From Haemophilus sputorum CCUG 13788 (GTDB taxonomy: Bacteria > Pseudomonadota > Gammaproteobacteria > Enterobacterales > Pasteurellaceae): a stretch of 64,000 nucleotides of DNA. Of the stretch, positions 46,407 through 55,317 are shown one piece after another. The stretch is from assembly GCF_000238795.1 (NCBI RefSeq), contig NZ_AFNK01000035.1, forward strand, positions 126,001 to 190,000, given 5' to 3'. Position 1 is the first letter of the stretch. Every line of letters begins with the position of its first letter. The notes beneath the pieces were generated by a model. The model worked only from the letters and a program-made list of their open reading frames with translations. It did no database searches and was not told the DNA's origin. Position numbers and translations under genes: made by a program.

Positions 46407-46976
46407 CTAGATTGGGCCCTTTTCTTTAACCAATTTCTCAATCAGTTTTGTTTCTTTAGTTTGCTCACCAGCGCTCAGTTTACGGCATTGAGCGGTCTCT
46501 TTTGTATAGGTATTAAAATTTGTCATCCTTGTTGGGCCTTTCATTTTAATCTTCATATCCAAATGATTACCACAGTCACTACAAGATGAAACAAACTCCT
46601 TATCGAATTCTTTTAATTCTGGTGATTGTTCAATGATTTTTGCGACTTGTGGTGAATGGGCGGCTTTAAATAGACGATCGGTAAAATCATAACCCAACTT
46701 ATCATCATTAACCTGCCATTTGGCCTTTGCCTGTAATAAATAACGCATTCGACCTTCTTGTGTATCGATCTGAGAGATACCACGCATCAGCACAGTTTGA
46801 TCCGCGCGATAGGTAATATAATCAATATGCTCAACGGGTAAGGGGGCTTTTGCAGCAGGTTTAACATGACAAATCCAATCACCCACCAACGCTTTTTCCT
46901 GTTCAGTTTGATGATGTGCTGTTGCACATCCCGATAGCAATACAGCGACAAGACTACCCAATATTAACTTTCTCAT
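46407..46976 (-). CDS. Lipoprotein of unknown function
   Basis: 189 residues. Lipoprotein signal MRKLILGSLVAVLLSGC with lipobox LSGC (Cys17). The body has GDWICHVKP, then a mostly beta region, a two-cysteine CSDCGNHLDMKIKMKGP and a Lys-rich end; the DW.C opening suggests a small beta-barrel of the lipocalin-like kind, but no family is recognised. AGAGGAGT is a good ribosome-binding site. It ends at the edge of the purN remnant. Confidence 0.7.
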   Translation of the reverse strand: MRKLILGSLVAVLLSGCATAHHQTEQEKALVGDWICHVKPAAKAPLPVEHIDYITYRADQTVLMRGISQIDTQEGRMRYLLQAKAKWQVNDDKLGYDFTDRLFKAAHSPQVAKIIEQSPELKEFDKEFVSSCSDCGNHLDMKIKMKGPTRMTNFNTYTKETAQCRKLSAGEQTKETKLIEKLVKEKGPI

Positions 46977-47039
46977 AAGATACTCCTCTTATAGACCGTA
47001 GAGATAACATTCATCACAACAAAGTAAGGATATTGTAGT

Positions 47040-48263
47040 TCAATCCGGAATATGTAAAAGGCGGCAGTTACATAAATCATCACTCTCAAATTCTGATATT
47101 TCACCTGCAACCTTATTCGGAATTGGGAATAAGCGTACAGTTAGTGGTTTATTTAAGCGAAATGCCATTGTTCCTGTATCGCGCATAATAGCGGCAATGC
47201 TTTCTGCCTTGACATCTCCCGCCACTGGGACTGTATCTAAACCGATACCACATACTGCACTATAAGTCAGTAAAGCTCTGATATCAAAATAGTGTTTTTG
47301 TGTACCTTCGGCTAAACCTAAATCTTCTGTTACCGCCAACATCAATCCAGAAAACCCAACCAATGGCACGTGTTGGATTGATTTAAACACTTTTGTCAAT
47401 AAAGCAGAAACTTCTACTGAACCAGCCGCACCAAAATATGGCAATCCCATTAATTCATAAACTTTTGTCATGGATGCACAATTTTTCGATGGCGCCGCTG
47501 AACTATCAATGCCTGCAAATTCAAATTCGCCCGACAATTTGACCGCACTTAACATATCTAGTATTTCATCTACATGATATTGCAGAGCCTGCGACATAGC
47601 TTGATAGCAATCTGCATAAAATTGATTATGAGTAGACTTTGGTACAGATTTTAATACTTCGACTAATAAATCTGGTGTTTCTAAACCAATAACAAAACTG
47701 TTTGGCAAATGACTTAGATGATAACCGGCGGGGAAATAAGGAATAAATGGCTTGCAGTTAAAATTCACAGTAAAGTTAAAATTACCTTCGCCACGTGGTA
47801 TGATGTTTGCAATTTTTTGCACGGCATAAACAGATTGCTCGATAAGTTCATTATCTAACACGCCATTTTCATCTAATGGCACATTGACACAAGCATTACA
47901 CAAGTCACCATAAGCTGCGATTAACTCTGGCAATAACGCAATTTCCTCTTTATTTCTCGCCGTACCTATTGCAAATCGAATACGAATTCCACTTTCATTA
48001 AATTTATTCAATAACTCCGTTAAATACTGCAAATCTGCTTTTGCTGTCTGCAAATTGGTTAAATCCAAATATTCCCCAAAAGGATTGGTAATGACCCGAA
48101 TCGATTGCAAGGTATAACCAGCTTTCTGCACAGCTGGCAATAACAAATCCACATCACGTTTCACCGAATAAAGGGCGCTTTCCCATTGCGATTTATCTTT
48201 ATGTAATGTCAGAAAAAAACTGATTGTGCGAAGACGACATAATTCTTTATTTTTATAATCCAT
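47040..48263 (-). CDS. DUF711 (UPF0210) family protein
   Basis: 407 residues, cytoplasmic. Family-like blocks: RTISFFLTL near the start, RFAIGTARNKEEI, NFTVNFNCKPFIPYFPAGYH, FAGIDSSAAPS, and the glycine-rich GFSGLMLAVTEDLGLAEG followed by YSAVCGIGLDTVPVAGD. The biochemical function of DUF711 is not established; it usually pairs with a small ACT-domain protein, which is absent here. The start at 48263 has TTAAGGAAT ahead. It lies between purN and the purN remnant and carries a Haemophilus-type USS at 47542, both signs of acquisition. Confidence 0.85.
   Translation of the reverse strand: MDYKNKELCRLRTISFFLTLHKDKSQWESALYSVKRDVDLLLPAVQKAGYTLQSIRVITNPFGEYLDLTNLQTAKADLQYLTELLNKFNESGIRIRFAIGTARNKEEIALLPELIAAYGDLCNACVNVPLDENGVLDNELIEQSVYAVQKIANIIPRGEGNFNFTVNFNCKPFIPYFPAGYHLSHLPNSFVIGLETPDLLVEVLKSVPKSTHNQFYADCYQAMSQALQYHVDEILDMLSAVKLSGEFEFAGIDSSAAPSKNCASMTKVYELMGLPYFGAAGSVEVSALLTKVFKSIQHVPLVGFSGLMLAVTEDLGLAEGTQKHYFDIRALLTYSAVCGIGLDTVPVAGDVKAESIAAIMRDTGTMAFRLNKPLTVRLFPIPNKVAGEISEFESDDLCNCRLLHIPD
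47542..47550 (-). repeat. Haemophilus-type uptake signal inside the DUF711 gene
   Basis: Minus-strand TTAAGTGCGGTCAAATT, core AAGTGCGGT. Confidence 0.85.
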
Positions 48264-48314
48264 GCGATTCCTTAACATTAAATTGGGTTTTCTCTTTTGT
48301 AATTTATGTAGACA

Positions 48315-48956
48315 TTATTCTTCGTTGCCATAGCCTTGTGGCGGGAGAAGTTTACCATCTAAATAAGCCTTTCCATCCACCTCTTTTAGGCGATCAGCAC
48401 AGAACCAAGCAATGACTAACGGATAATAACTATGTTCTTGTTCTTGCACACGCGCAATCACATCCTCAATTTCATCTTCAGGAAAAATCGGGACTTTTGC
48501 TTGTAGAATAATCGAGCCACCATCGACTATCTCATTAACAAAATGAATCGTCATACCATGCTCTGTCTCATCATCGGTCATCGCACGTTGATAAGTATCT
48601 AACCCTGAATACTTTGGTAAAAGTGACGGATGAATATTAAGAATTTTCCCTGCAAAACGTTGTGTAAATGCTGGCGTTAAAATATTCATATATCCCGCAA
48701 GTACGATTAAATCAGCGCCAACCGACTCAATTTGAGAAGCAATAGCCTGATCCATGGCTTGATGTGTTTCATAAGCTTTACGTTCAAAAACAAAACTTGG
48801 AATGCCCGCTTTTTTTGCGCGTACTAATCCATAGGCATCTGCGTTATTGCTGATTACTGCGCAAATTTTCCCTGAAATTTGACCGCTTGCACATGCATCA
48901 ATCATCGCCTGTAAATTAGAACCTTCGCCTGAAATCAATACGACAATATTTTTCAT
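48315..48956 (-). CDS. purN: Phosphoribosylglycinamide formyltransferase
   Basis: Third step of purine synthesis, formylating GAR with 10-formyl-THF. It has 213 residues: KNIVVLISGEGSNLQAMIDAC, the catalytic ILNIHPSLLPKYSGLDTYQRA (Asn, His) and THF-binding HFVNEIVDGGSII. The start at 48956 follows ACAAGGGTGTT; an upstream in-frame frame to 49043 runs into glyA. It lies downstream of glyA, which makes the one-carbon unit it uses. Its own terminator is broken (see 46188-46217). Confidence 0.97.
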   Translation of the reverse strand: MKNIVVLISGEGSNLQAMIDACASGQISGKICAVISNNADAYGLVRAKKAGIPSFVFERKAYETHQAMDQAIASQIESVGADLIVLAGYMNILTPAFTQRFAGKILNIHPSLLPKYSGLDTYQRAMTDDETEHGMTIHFVNEIVDGGSIILQAKVPIFPEDEIEDVIARVQEQEHSYYPLVIAWFCADRLKEVDGKAYLDGKLLPPQGYGNEE

Positions 48957-48974
48957 AACACCCTTGTAATAAAA

Positions 48975-48999
48975 AATAAGCGGCAAATTGCCGCTTATT
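48975..48999 (-). terminator. Terminator after glyA
   Basis: Minus-strand AATAAGCGGCAA and TTGCCGCTTATT with a minimal loop, followed by TTTTTATTAC. Confidence 0.85.
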
Positions 49000-49012
49000 A
49001 TTCTTAAACAAA

Positions 49013-50278
49013 TTATTTTGCATAAACTGGTAAGCGTTTGCAAATTGCTAACACTTTTTCTTTAGTCGCTGCAATCACTTGCTCTTCGTTTTCTTTACCT
49101 AATGCATCTAAAACATCACACATCCAGCCAGCTAACTCTTTTGAGTCTGCTTCGTTAAAACCGCGGCGTGTAATTGACGGGGTACCAACACGGATACCTG
49201 ATGTCACAAATGGTTTTTGTGGGTCATTTGGTACCGCATTTTTATTTACTGTGATGTTTGCTTTACCTAATGCGGCATCCGCTGCTTTCCCTGTTAAGCC
49301 TTGTTTAATGAAACTTACCAAGAATAAGTGGTTTTCTGTGCCATTTGAAACAACATCATAGCCACGTTGTTTAAACACTTCTACCATTGCTTTAGCATTC
49401 TTAATCACATTTTGTTGGTAAACTTTGTATTCAGGCTCTAATGCTTCTTTAAAACAAACTGCTTTTGCCGCAATAATATGAACTAACGGGCCACCTTGGT
49501 TTGCTGGGAATACAGAAGATTGTAATTTTTTATAGATTTCTTCATCACCACAAGAAGAAAGAATTAAACCGCCACGTGGGCCACCTAATGTCTTGTGGGT
49601 TGTAGTCGTTACTACGTGTGCATATGGTAATGGATTTGGATATACACCTGCTGCAATTAAACCCGCAACATGTGCCATATCTACGAATAAATATGCACCA
49701 ACTTCGTCTGCAATTTCACGCATTTTTTTCCAATCAACGACTTGAGAATAAGCGGAAAAACCTGCCACGATCATTTTAGGTTTGCATTCAAGCGCTTTTT
49801 TCCGCACATCTTCATAGTCAATAAGACCATCTGCAGTAATACCATAAAGCACTGAATTATAAATTTTGCCAGAGAAACTCACTTTTGCACCGTGTGTTAA
49901 GTGACCACCGTGAGCTAAATCCATACCTAAAATAGTATCGCCTGCATTGATTAACGCGCCATAAACCGCTGCATTGGCTTGAGAACCTGAATGAGGTTGC
50001 ACGTTTGCATAATCTGCACCGAATAATTCTTTTGCACGATCAATAGCTAATTGTTCTACGATGTCAGCATATTCACAACCGCCATAATAGCGTTTACCAG
50101 GATAGCCTTCTGCATATTTATTGGTAAATTGAGAACCTTGCGCTTCCATTACTCGCGGGCTAGCATAGTTTTCAGATGCAATTAGTTCAATGTGCTCTTC
50201 TTGACGACGATTTTCATCAACAATCGCTTGCCATAAAATTGGGTCATAATCTTTGATATTCATGTTTGCTGTAAACAT
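49013..50278 (-). CDS. glyA: Serine hydroxymethyltransferase
   Basis: PLP enzyme interconverting serine and glycine and charging tetrahydrofolate with a one-carbon unit. It has 421 residues. [43 protein letters not shown], and the PLP lysine in [26 protein letters not shown] is the ribosome-binding site. The upstream PurR operator ties it to purine supply, as in E. coli. Confidence 0.98.
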   Translation of the reverse strand: MFTANMNIKDYDPILWQAIVDENRRQEEHIELIASENYASPRVMEAQGSQFTNKYAEGYPGKRYYGGCEYADIVEQLAIDRAKELFGADYANVQPHSGSQANAAVYGALINAGDTILGMDLAHGGHLTHGAKVSFSGKIYNSVLYGITADGLIDYEDVRKKALECKPKMIVAGFSAYSQVVDWKKMREIADEVGAYLFVDMAHVAGLIAAGVYPNPLPYAHVVTTTTHKTLGGPRGGLILSSCGDEEIYKKLQSSVFPANQGGPLVHIIAAKAVCFKEALEPEYKVYQQNVIKNAKAMVEVFKQRGYDVVSNGTENHLFLVSFIKQGLTGKAADAALGKANITVNKNAVPNDPQKPFVTSGIRVGTPSITRRGFNEADSKELAGWMCDVLDALGKENEEQVIAATKEKVLAICKRLPVYAK

Positions 50279-50307
50279 TGCTGGTTCCTCTTAAACTAAT
50301 AAATTCC

Positions 50308-50323
50308 GCGTAAACGTTTGCGT
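50308..50323 (-). promoter_or_regulatory. PurR operator upstream of glyA
   Basis: GCGTAAACGTTTGCGT matches the palindromic PurR box ACGCAAACGTTTGCGT at 14 of 16 positions. It lies 30-45 bases before the glyA start. Confidence 0.85.
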
Positions 50324-50374
50324 ACCTTCTATTCTACGCATTTTTTTCGTATTTTAATATCTTTTTCTAAAAAA

Positions 50375-50424
50375 AGCCCTGTTTAAATCTTCATAATCAA
50401 TATGAATAAATCTAATACAGGGCT
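50375..50424 (-). terminator. Terminator after apbC
   Basis: Minus-strand AGCCCTGT, long A/T-rich arm, ACAGGGCT followed by TTTTTTT; 14 bases after the apbC stop. Confidence 0.8.
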
Positions 50425-50437
50425 GTTTTATTATGAA

Positions 50438-51535
50438 TTATTTCACTTCACGAATCATGATTTCTGAAGGAATCACACTACCTTGCCAGTAAAGTTGTGA
50501 TGCGACTTTCGCCGCTAACTCTAAATATGCTTGGCTAATTTCGTTGTTAGGATCTGCTGCTACCGTTGGTGTACCCGCATCTAAATCTTGGCGTAAGCGA
50601 ATGTGTAATGGTAATTTACCTAACACCTGCGTGCCATATTTATTTGCGATTTTTTCTGCACCACCTGTACCAAAAATATCTTCGTGGTGGCCACAATTGC
50701 TACAAATATGAGTACTCATATTTTCCACCACACCTAATACTGGCACAGAAACTTGTTTAAACATTGAGATCCCTTTAATGGCATCGATCAAGGCAATATC
50801 TTGCGGGGTAGTCACCACAATTGCGCCAGTCACTGGAATTTGTTGTGACAGTGTTAATTGGATATCACCTGTACCCGGTGGCATATCGATAACTAAGTAA
50901 TCTAATTCATTCCACCATGTTTCGTTTAATAGCTGGCTTAATGCGCTGCTTGCCATTGGACCACGCCAAATAGTTGCGTTATCTTCTGGCATTAAATAGC
51001 CAATAGAGTTAGATTGTAAGCCAAAAACTTCAATCGGATTGATATGTTTGTTATCTGGTGAGAATGGACGTTGATCTTTTGCACCTAACATATGCGGAAT
51101 AGATGGGCCATAAATATCCGCATCTAAAATCCCTACCTTCGCGCCCTGTGCTTTTAATGCTAAAGCTAAGTTCACAGAAGTCGTTGATTTACCTACGCCA
51201 CCTTTACCAGAAGTTACCGCAATAATGTTTTTCACACCATTAACTGCTGGATGGCTATTTGCACGTTTTAACGTTGCAATTTGGTATTGTAAAATCCATT
51301 TAATCTCTGAAGCCCCTGTTATTTCACGCAGTTTGCTTTCTGTTGCTTGTTTAAGCGCTTCAAAGCCAGTATTCCAAGCAAATGGCATCACAAATTCTAA
51401 GCGTAAAATCCCCATACCTAATTCTGCTTTTTTGAAAGCATTGATGCTAATCAAATCTTTCTCAAGCGTTGGATGGGTAAAGTTTTTAAAGAGAAACTGA
51501 ATGTCACTCAATTGTTGTTCAGTTAGTTGGTTCAT
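50438..51535 (-). CDS. apbC: Iron-sulfur cluster carrier protein ApbC/Mrp
   Basis: P-loop ATPase that carries Fe-S clusters to target proteins. It has 365 residues. An N-terminal MIP18/DUF59 domain (~1-85), then a deviant Walker A AVTSGKGGVGKST, switch region ILDADIYGPSIPHMLG, DYLVIDMPPGTGD, and the cluster-ligand pair C-x2-C in HICSNCGHHEDIFG. Its start overlaps the 3' end of the upstream solute-binding-protein gene by 17 bases. Confidence 0.96.
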   Translation of the reverse strand: MNQLTEQQLSDIQFLFKNFTHPTLEKDLISINAFKKAELGMGILRLEFVMPFAWNTGFEALKQATESKLREITGASEIKWILQYQIATLKRANSHPAVNGVKNIIAVTSGKGGVGKSTTSVNLALALKAQGAKVGILDADIYGPSIPHMLGAKDQRPFSPDNKHINPIEVFGLQSNSIGYLMPEDNATIWRGPMASSALSQLLNETWWNELDYLVIDMPPGTGDIQLTLSQQIPVTGAIVVTTPQDIALIDAIKGISMFKQVSVPVLGVVENMSTHICSNCGHHEDIFGTGGAEKIANKYGTQVLGKLPLHIRLRQDLDAGTPTVAADPNNEISQAYLELAAKVASQLYWQGSVIPSEIMIREVK

Positions 51536-53117
51536 TGCTGTCCTTATCGTTTTCTAATCGTTGACGGGATAAATCTTTACTATAAATTACTTCACTTGGG
51601 TTAGTCATTTCAATACCTAAAAGGGTGGGTTCTACTTTTAACCAAGTTTGATATTGAAACATCGGTAAAATCACAACATCCTCTTCTAACCATTGCGTAA
51701 TCTGGCGAATTAAGGCAGTACGCGCTGGCTCACTTAATGTTCGATTTTGTAATTGTTCTAATGCCTTATCGACCTTTTCATTACGGTAGTGGGTTTTATT
51801 GTCTGCACTCGCAGAATGATATTTCCACAAAAAAACAGCTGGATCAGGATAATCCGCGCACCAACCTGCACGAATTAAGTCAAAATCTTTCTCTGCATGT
51901 TTTGCTAATAAGGTTTCAAAATTGACCGCTTGTGGCTGAATATAAACTAAATCCGACTCACCTAACGTGCGAAGCATCTTACTTGCTATCGCACCATGTT
52001 GCCCCTGTTCATCATAAGTTAATCTTAATTTCAAAGGCTTTTCCACACTTACACCAGCTTGTGTTAGCAATCGCTCAAATACAGTAGGTTGCCACTGGCG
52101 CTCATTCTCGCCATTCATCTGTTTGGGCAAAATGGCATCATTAAAAATACCGTAGGGCGTGCTGATTCTTGCCGAATGAATCTTCATTTTTAGCGCTTGG
52201 CGCACTTCTTTTCGACTAAGTTGCGGGTGCGCAAAATTAAATTCATAGAAATAAGTACAAAGCCGAGGCAAAGCCACATTTGCCTGTAGCGAAGAAGCGG
52301 GCACATTTTCGACCAAATCATTGTTAGCAAACGGCTGATTAGGCGCTAATAAACGATATTCTACCGTAGAAAATGGCGTTTCAATTTGTCGAGTGGCCAG
52401 AATAATTTTATGTGGTTGAATCTCATCAACAACATAGCTGGCATTCGTTGGAAATTGTGCCAAAGCACTTGGCTTTTCACCTTGATAAGTAGGTAATAAA
52501 GCCACATGTGCTAACATTTTTGGTAATTCACTATTAGGTTTTTCTAAAACAATTTTTAATGTATTCGCATTCACAGCTTCTACACCAAGCGCATTTGCAG
52601 GTTTCTCACCTAAAACAACCGCTTGTGCTTGTTTTATTCCCGTAAAAATCAAATATGCGCTAAGTGGAGAATGCGGTTTCTGCTGCGCCAGCCGTTGCCA
52701 ACTCAACACAAAATCAGATGCACTCACCGATTCGCCATTCGACCAAGTCGCTTTTTCATCTAAAATAAACAGCCAAGTGCGATTATCTTCTGTAACCCAG
52801 TTTTGAGCAACCGCCGGTACGATATTGCCTTTGGTATCAAAAGCAGTTAACCCAACAAACAGATCGCGCACTAATGCCCCTTCGCTATTATGCGTTACCC
52901 AATGTGGATCTAATACAAAACTTTCTGCATAAAACGCCCGCCTTAAAGTATGCGCTTTATTTTGCGTTTGTTGCATTTCTGCTATCTGTTGTTTTTTTTC
53001 AGGAGAAGTGTTGAGCTTATCGCAGCCCGTTATCACCGATATACAAGCGGTCAAAATCATCACAAATTTTACCAATTTGCGATCAAAAACGTTGCGATTT
53101 ATTCGTTTTTTGCTCAT
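51519..53117 (-). CDS. Peptide-type ABC substrate-binding lipoprotein (SBP family 5), orphan
   Basis: 532 residues. A basic N-terminus, hydrophobic stretch and lipobox VITGC mark a lipoprotein anchored at the membrane. The body is the OppA/DppA-type family 5 fold: LRRAFYAESFVLDPHWVTHNSEGALVRDLFVGL, KATWSNGESVSASDFVLSW and near the end DLIRAGWCADYPDPAVFLW. No permease or ATPase genes accompany it, so it must share a transporter encoded elsewhere or act as a receptor. AGGAG precedes the ATG at 53117. It overlaps apbC. Confidence 0.85.
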   Translation of the reverse strand: MSKKRINRNVFDRKLVKFVMILTACISVITGCDKLNTSPEKKQQIAEMQQTQNKAHTLRRAFYAESFVLDPHWVTHNSEGALVRDLFVGLTAFDTKGNIVPAVAQNWVTEDNRTWLFILDEKATWSNGESVSASDFVLSWQRLAQQKPHSPLSAYLIFTGIKQAQAVVLGEKPANALGVEAVNANTLKIVLEKPNSELPKMLAHVALLPTYQGEKPSALAQFPTNASYVVDEIQPHKIILATRQIETPFSTVEYRLLAPNQPFANNDLVENVPASSLQANVALPRLCTYFYEFNFAHPQLSRKEVRQALKMKIHSARISTPYGIFNDAILPKQMNGENERQWQPTVFERLLTQAGVSVEKPLKLRLTYDEQGQHGAIASKMLRTLGESDLVYIQPQAVNFETLLAKHAEKDFDLIRAGWCADYPDPAVFLWKYHSASADNKTHYRNEKVDKALEQLQNRTLSEPARTALIRQITQWLEEDVVILPMFQYQTWLKVEPTLLGIEMTNPSEVIYSKDLSRQRLENDKDSNEPTN

Positions 53118-53172
53118 TAAGCCCAACTCTCCTATAACATTGCGCTATTATACGAGATAAGCGAATAAACAA

Positions 53173-53205
53173 AAACACCTAAAGCCCAAAGGGTTTTAGG
53201 TGTTT
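53173..53205 (-). terminator. Terminator after ppiD
   Basis: Minus-strand AACACCTAAAACCC, TTT, GGGCTTTAGGTGTT, then TTTGTTT. Confidence 0.85.
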
Positions 53206-53219
53206 AATATTACTTAAAC

Positions 53220-55103
53220 TTAGTGATTTGCTGTATTCGCAGAAAGAGATTCTAAAAACTCTTCACTGATATCAATAGATGCACGTTCACGCAGATCTTT
53301 CATAAAATCATCACGTAAAACAGAGCCTTCTTCTCGATTGAATTGCGCAATCAACGGTTGGAATTCAGCTAAAGTACCATCAGTTACGCTATCTAATGCC
53401 ACAATCGTAATATCGCCTTCTTTATTGCGAGATTGCGCAAAAGTTGCTTTATCTGCTGGTTTTGGCATTGCAAATAAAGTGTTTGCTAATACTGCATCTT
53501 CAATTTTTGCTTGAGCATAAACGAAAGTTTTTGCTGGCGCAAAATTCACGTTGACAGACTGGCCTTCATTTAATGCTTTCACATCACTTTCTACTTTTGC
53601 TAATAAAGCATGTTCTGCTTTTTGACGTTTAACCGCTGCTTCCACCTCTTTAGCTGCTTGCTCAAACGTTTTCACGCTAGAAGGCTGGTAGTCACTTACA
53701 CGGACAATTAAAGTCGCAGGCGTGTTATCACGGCTTACATCAAAGGCCTCAGAGTTTTGCCCACTTTGACGTAAATCGCCTTCAAATAATGCTTTAATCA
53801 CTTTATCATTTGCTAATACAGCAGGTACATTTTCACGGCTAAATGCTTCGGTTTTTTGTACTGTTAAACCTGCATTTTTCGCTACCACCTCTAATGAACC
53901 ACTATTTTCTACCGCATCATTTGCCATTTGGCTTGCGACTGAAGAATAAGCACTGTCTTTTAATTGTGATTGAAGTGTAGCAACAATTTGTGCTTTAACT
54001 TGCTCAAGTGGTAATACGATTTCTGCTTTACGATCTAATAATTTGATTAAATGATAATTGCCATCCACTTTAATCACAGGGCTAACTTTACCAACAGTTA
54101 ATACATCCGCAGCGTACTCAAAAGCCTCCGGATAAGTTCCTTTAGCTGCCCAACCTAAATCACCGCCATTCCCTGCTGATAATTGATCTTGCGATTTTTC
54201 TTTTGCTAACTGAGCAAAATCTGCACCATTTTGTAAAGCTTGCGCAATTTCATTTGCTTGTGCTTCATCCGCTACTTGAATATGCGCTAAACGACTTTCA
54301 CCACGTATTGTGAAAGCATCGCGATTTTTCGCATAATCATCTTCAATTTGTGCATCTGTTAATGTCGCTTTATCCTTTACCGCTTCAGGTGTTAATAACA
54401 CATATTCTACGGTAACCTTTTCAGGGTTCATTAAAGTTGCTTTATGTGCATCATAATAGGCTTGTAATTCTTGCTCAGAAGCGGTCTGTTTTTGTGCTTC
54501 ATCTGCAATAGAAAAGGTTGCGATGCGCGCTTGACGTTTTTGCAACAACCATTTTGCCATTTGAGTTTGTTGTGCAGGCACAGTAAAGTGACTTACTAAA
54601 ACACCCTCTTGGATTTGATCAAATAAAATCCCTTGAGCAATCATTGCCGCATAACCATCTGCAGTAACTTGTGCATTACGTAATGCTGCTAAATAAAGAT
54701 CGTTATTGAACTTACCATCTTGTTGGAACGCAGGATTACTTACGATCGTTTTCTTGATTTGATCCGCTCCCACACCTAATTTTAATTCGTTAGCGTATTG
54801 ACGGAACAATTCATTATCAATCAAACCGTCAAGGACAGATTGGTTAAATTGCGCTGCAAATTCTGGATTATCTAATAAATCCCATGCTTTTTCGCCTTGT
54901 CGGTTCACTAAATCCGTTTGTTGACGGTTTTTCACTTGTTGGAATTGCTCTTGAGAAATTTCAACACCATTAACTTTTACCGCATAATTACTGCGGCCAA
55001 CCAAGTTTGTTCCAATCCCGCCTAATACAAACGAAAGCATTACTAAAGTAAATACAAATTTAAAAACTGGACGGTTCGTCCAGTCATTCCATCTTTCAAT
55101 CAT
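53220..55103 (-). CDS. ppiD: PpiD, membrane-anchored periplasmic chaperone
   Basis: Inner-membrane-anchored SurA-like chaperone associated with the SecYEG exit. It has 627 residues against 623 in E. coli. A short cytoplasmic N-terminus and one membrane helix (FKFVFTLVMLSFVLGGIGTN), SurA_N-type chaperone lobes, and a central parvulin domain (~residues 265-360: GESRLAHIQVADE...NGGDLGWAAKGTYPEAFE...GNYHLIKLLDR). It is monocistronic. Confidence 0.95.
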   Translation of the reverse strand: MIERWNDWTNRPVFKFVFTLVMLSFVLGGIGTNLVGRSNYAVKVNGVEISQEQFQQVKNRQQTDLVNRQGEKAWDLLDNPEFAAQFNQSVLDGLIDNELFRQYANELKLGVGADQIKKTIVSNPAFQQDGKFNNDLYLAALRNAQVTADGYAAMIAQGILFDQIQEGVLVSHFTVPAQQTQMAKWLLQKRQARIATFSIADEAQKQTASEQELQAYYDAHKATLMNPEKVTVEYVLLTPEAVKDKATLTDAQIEDDYAKNRDAFTIRGESRLAHIQVADEAQANEIAQALQNGADFAQLAKEKSQDQLSAGNGGDLGWAAKGTYPEAFEYAADVLTVGKVSPVIKVDGNYHLIKLLDRKAEIVLPLEQVKAQIVATLQSQLKDSAYSSVASQMANDAVENSGSLEVVAKNAGLTVQKTEAFSRENVPAVLANDKVIKALFEGDLRQSGQNSEAFDVSRDNTPATLIVRVSDYQPSSVKTFEQAAKEVEAAVKRQKAEHALLAKVESDVKALNEGQSVNVNFAPAKTFVYAQAKIEDAVLANTLFAMPKPADKATFAQSRNKEGDITIVALDSVTDGTLAEFQPLIAQFNREEGSVLRDDFMKDLRERASIDISEEFLESLSANTANH

Positions 55104-55148
55104 TCAATCAATCCTATCTTGCACGGAAATAATATAAAAATTAGCGGA

Positions 55149-55176
55149 ATTATACTGTAAAGTTGCCTATTCTCAA
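55149..55176 (-). promoter_or_regulatory. Promoter of ppiD
   Basis: Minus-strand TTGAGA (55171-55176), 16-base spacer, TATAAT (55149-55154); 46 bases before the ppiD start. Confidence 0.75.
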
Positions 55177-55317
55177 ACGACAAATTAATACAAAGCCTAT
55201 GCGCTTTTTGCAAAATTTCTCTCAAATTCAACCGCTTGTTATGCTTTTTTCTTTTCATTTTTAACAAAATTTGATTTAATTTCTTCTCTAATCTGCCTTT
55301 TATCATGAGGAATTACC

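Noticed and set aside
46242-48400. attL/attR of an integrative element at the purN 3' end
   Set aside because: The repeats are diverged and one has a large internal deletion; no integrase gene lies between them. Duplication by recombination explains it better.
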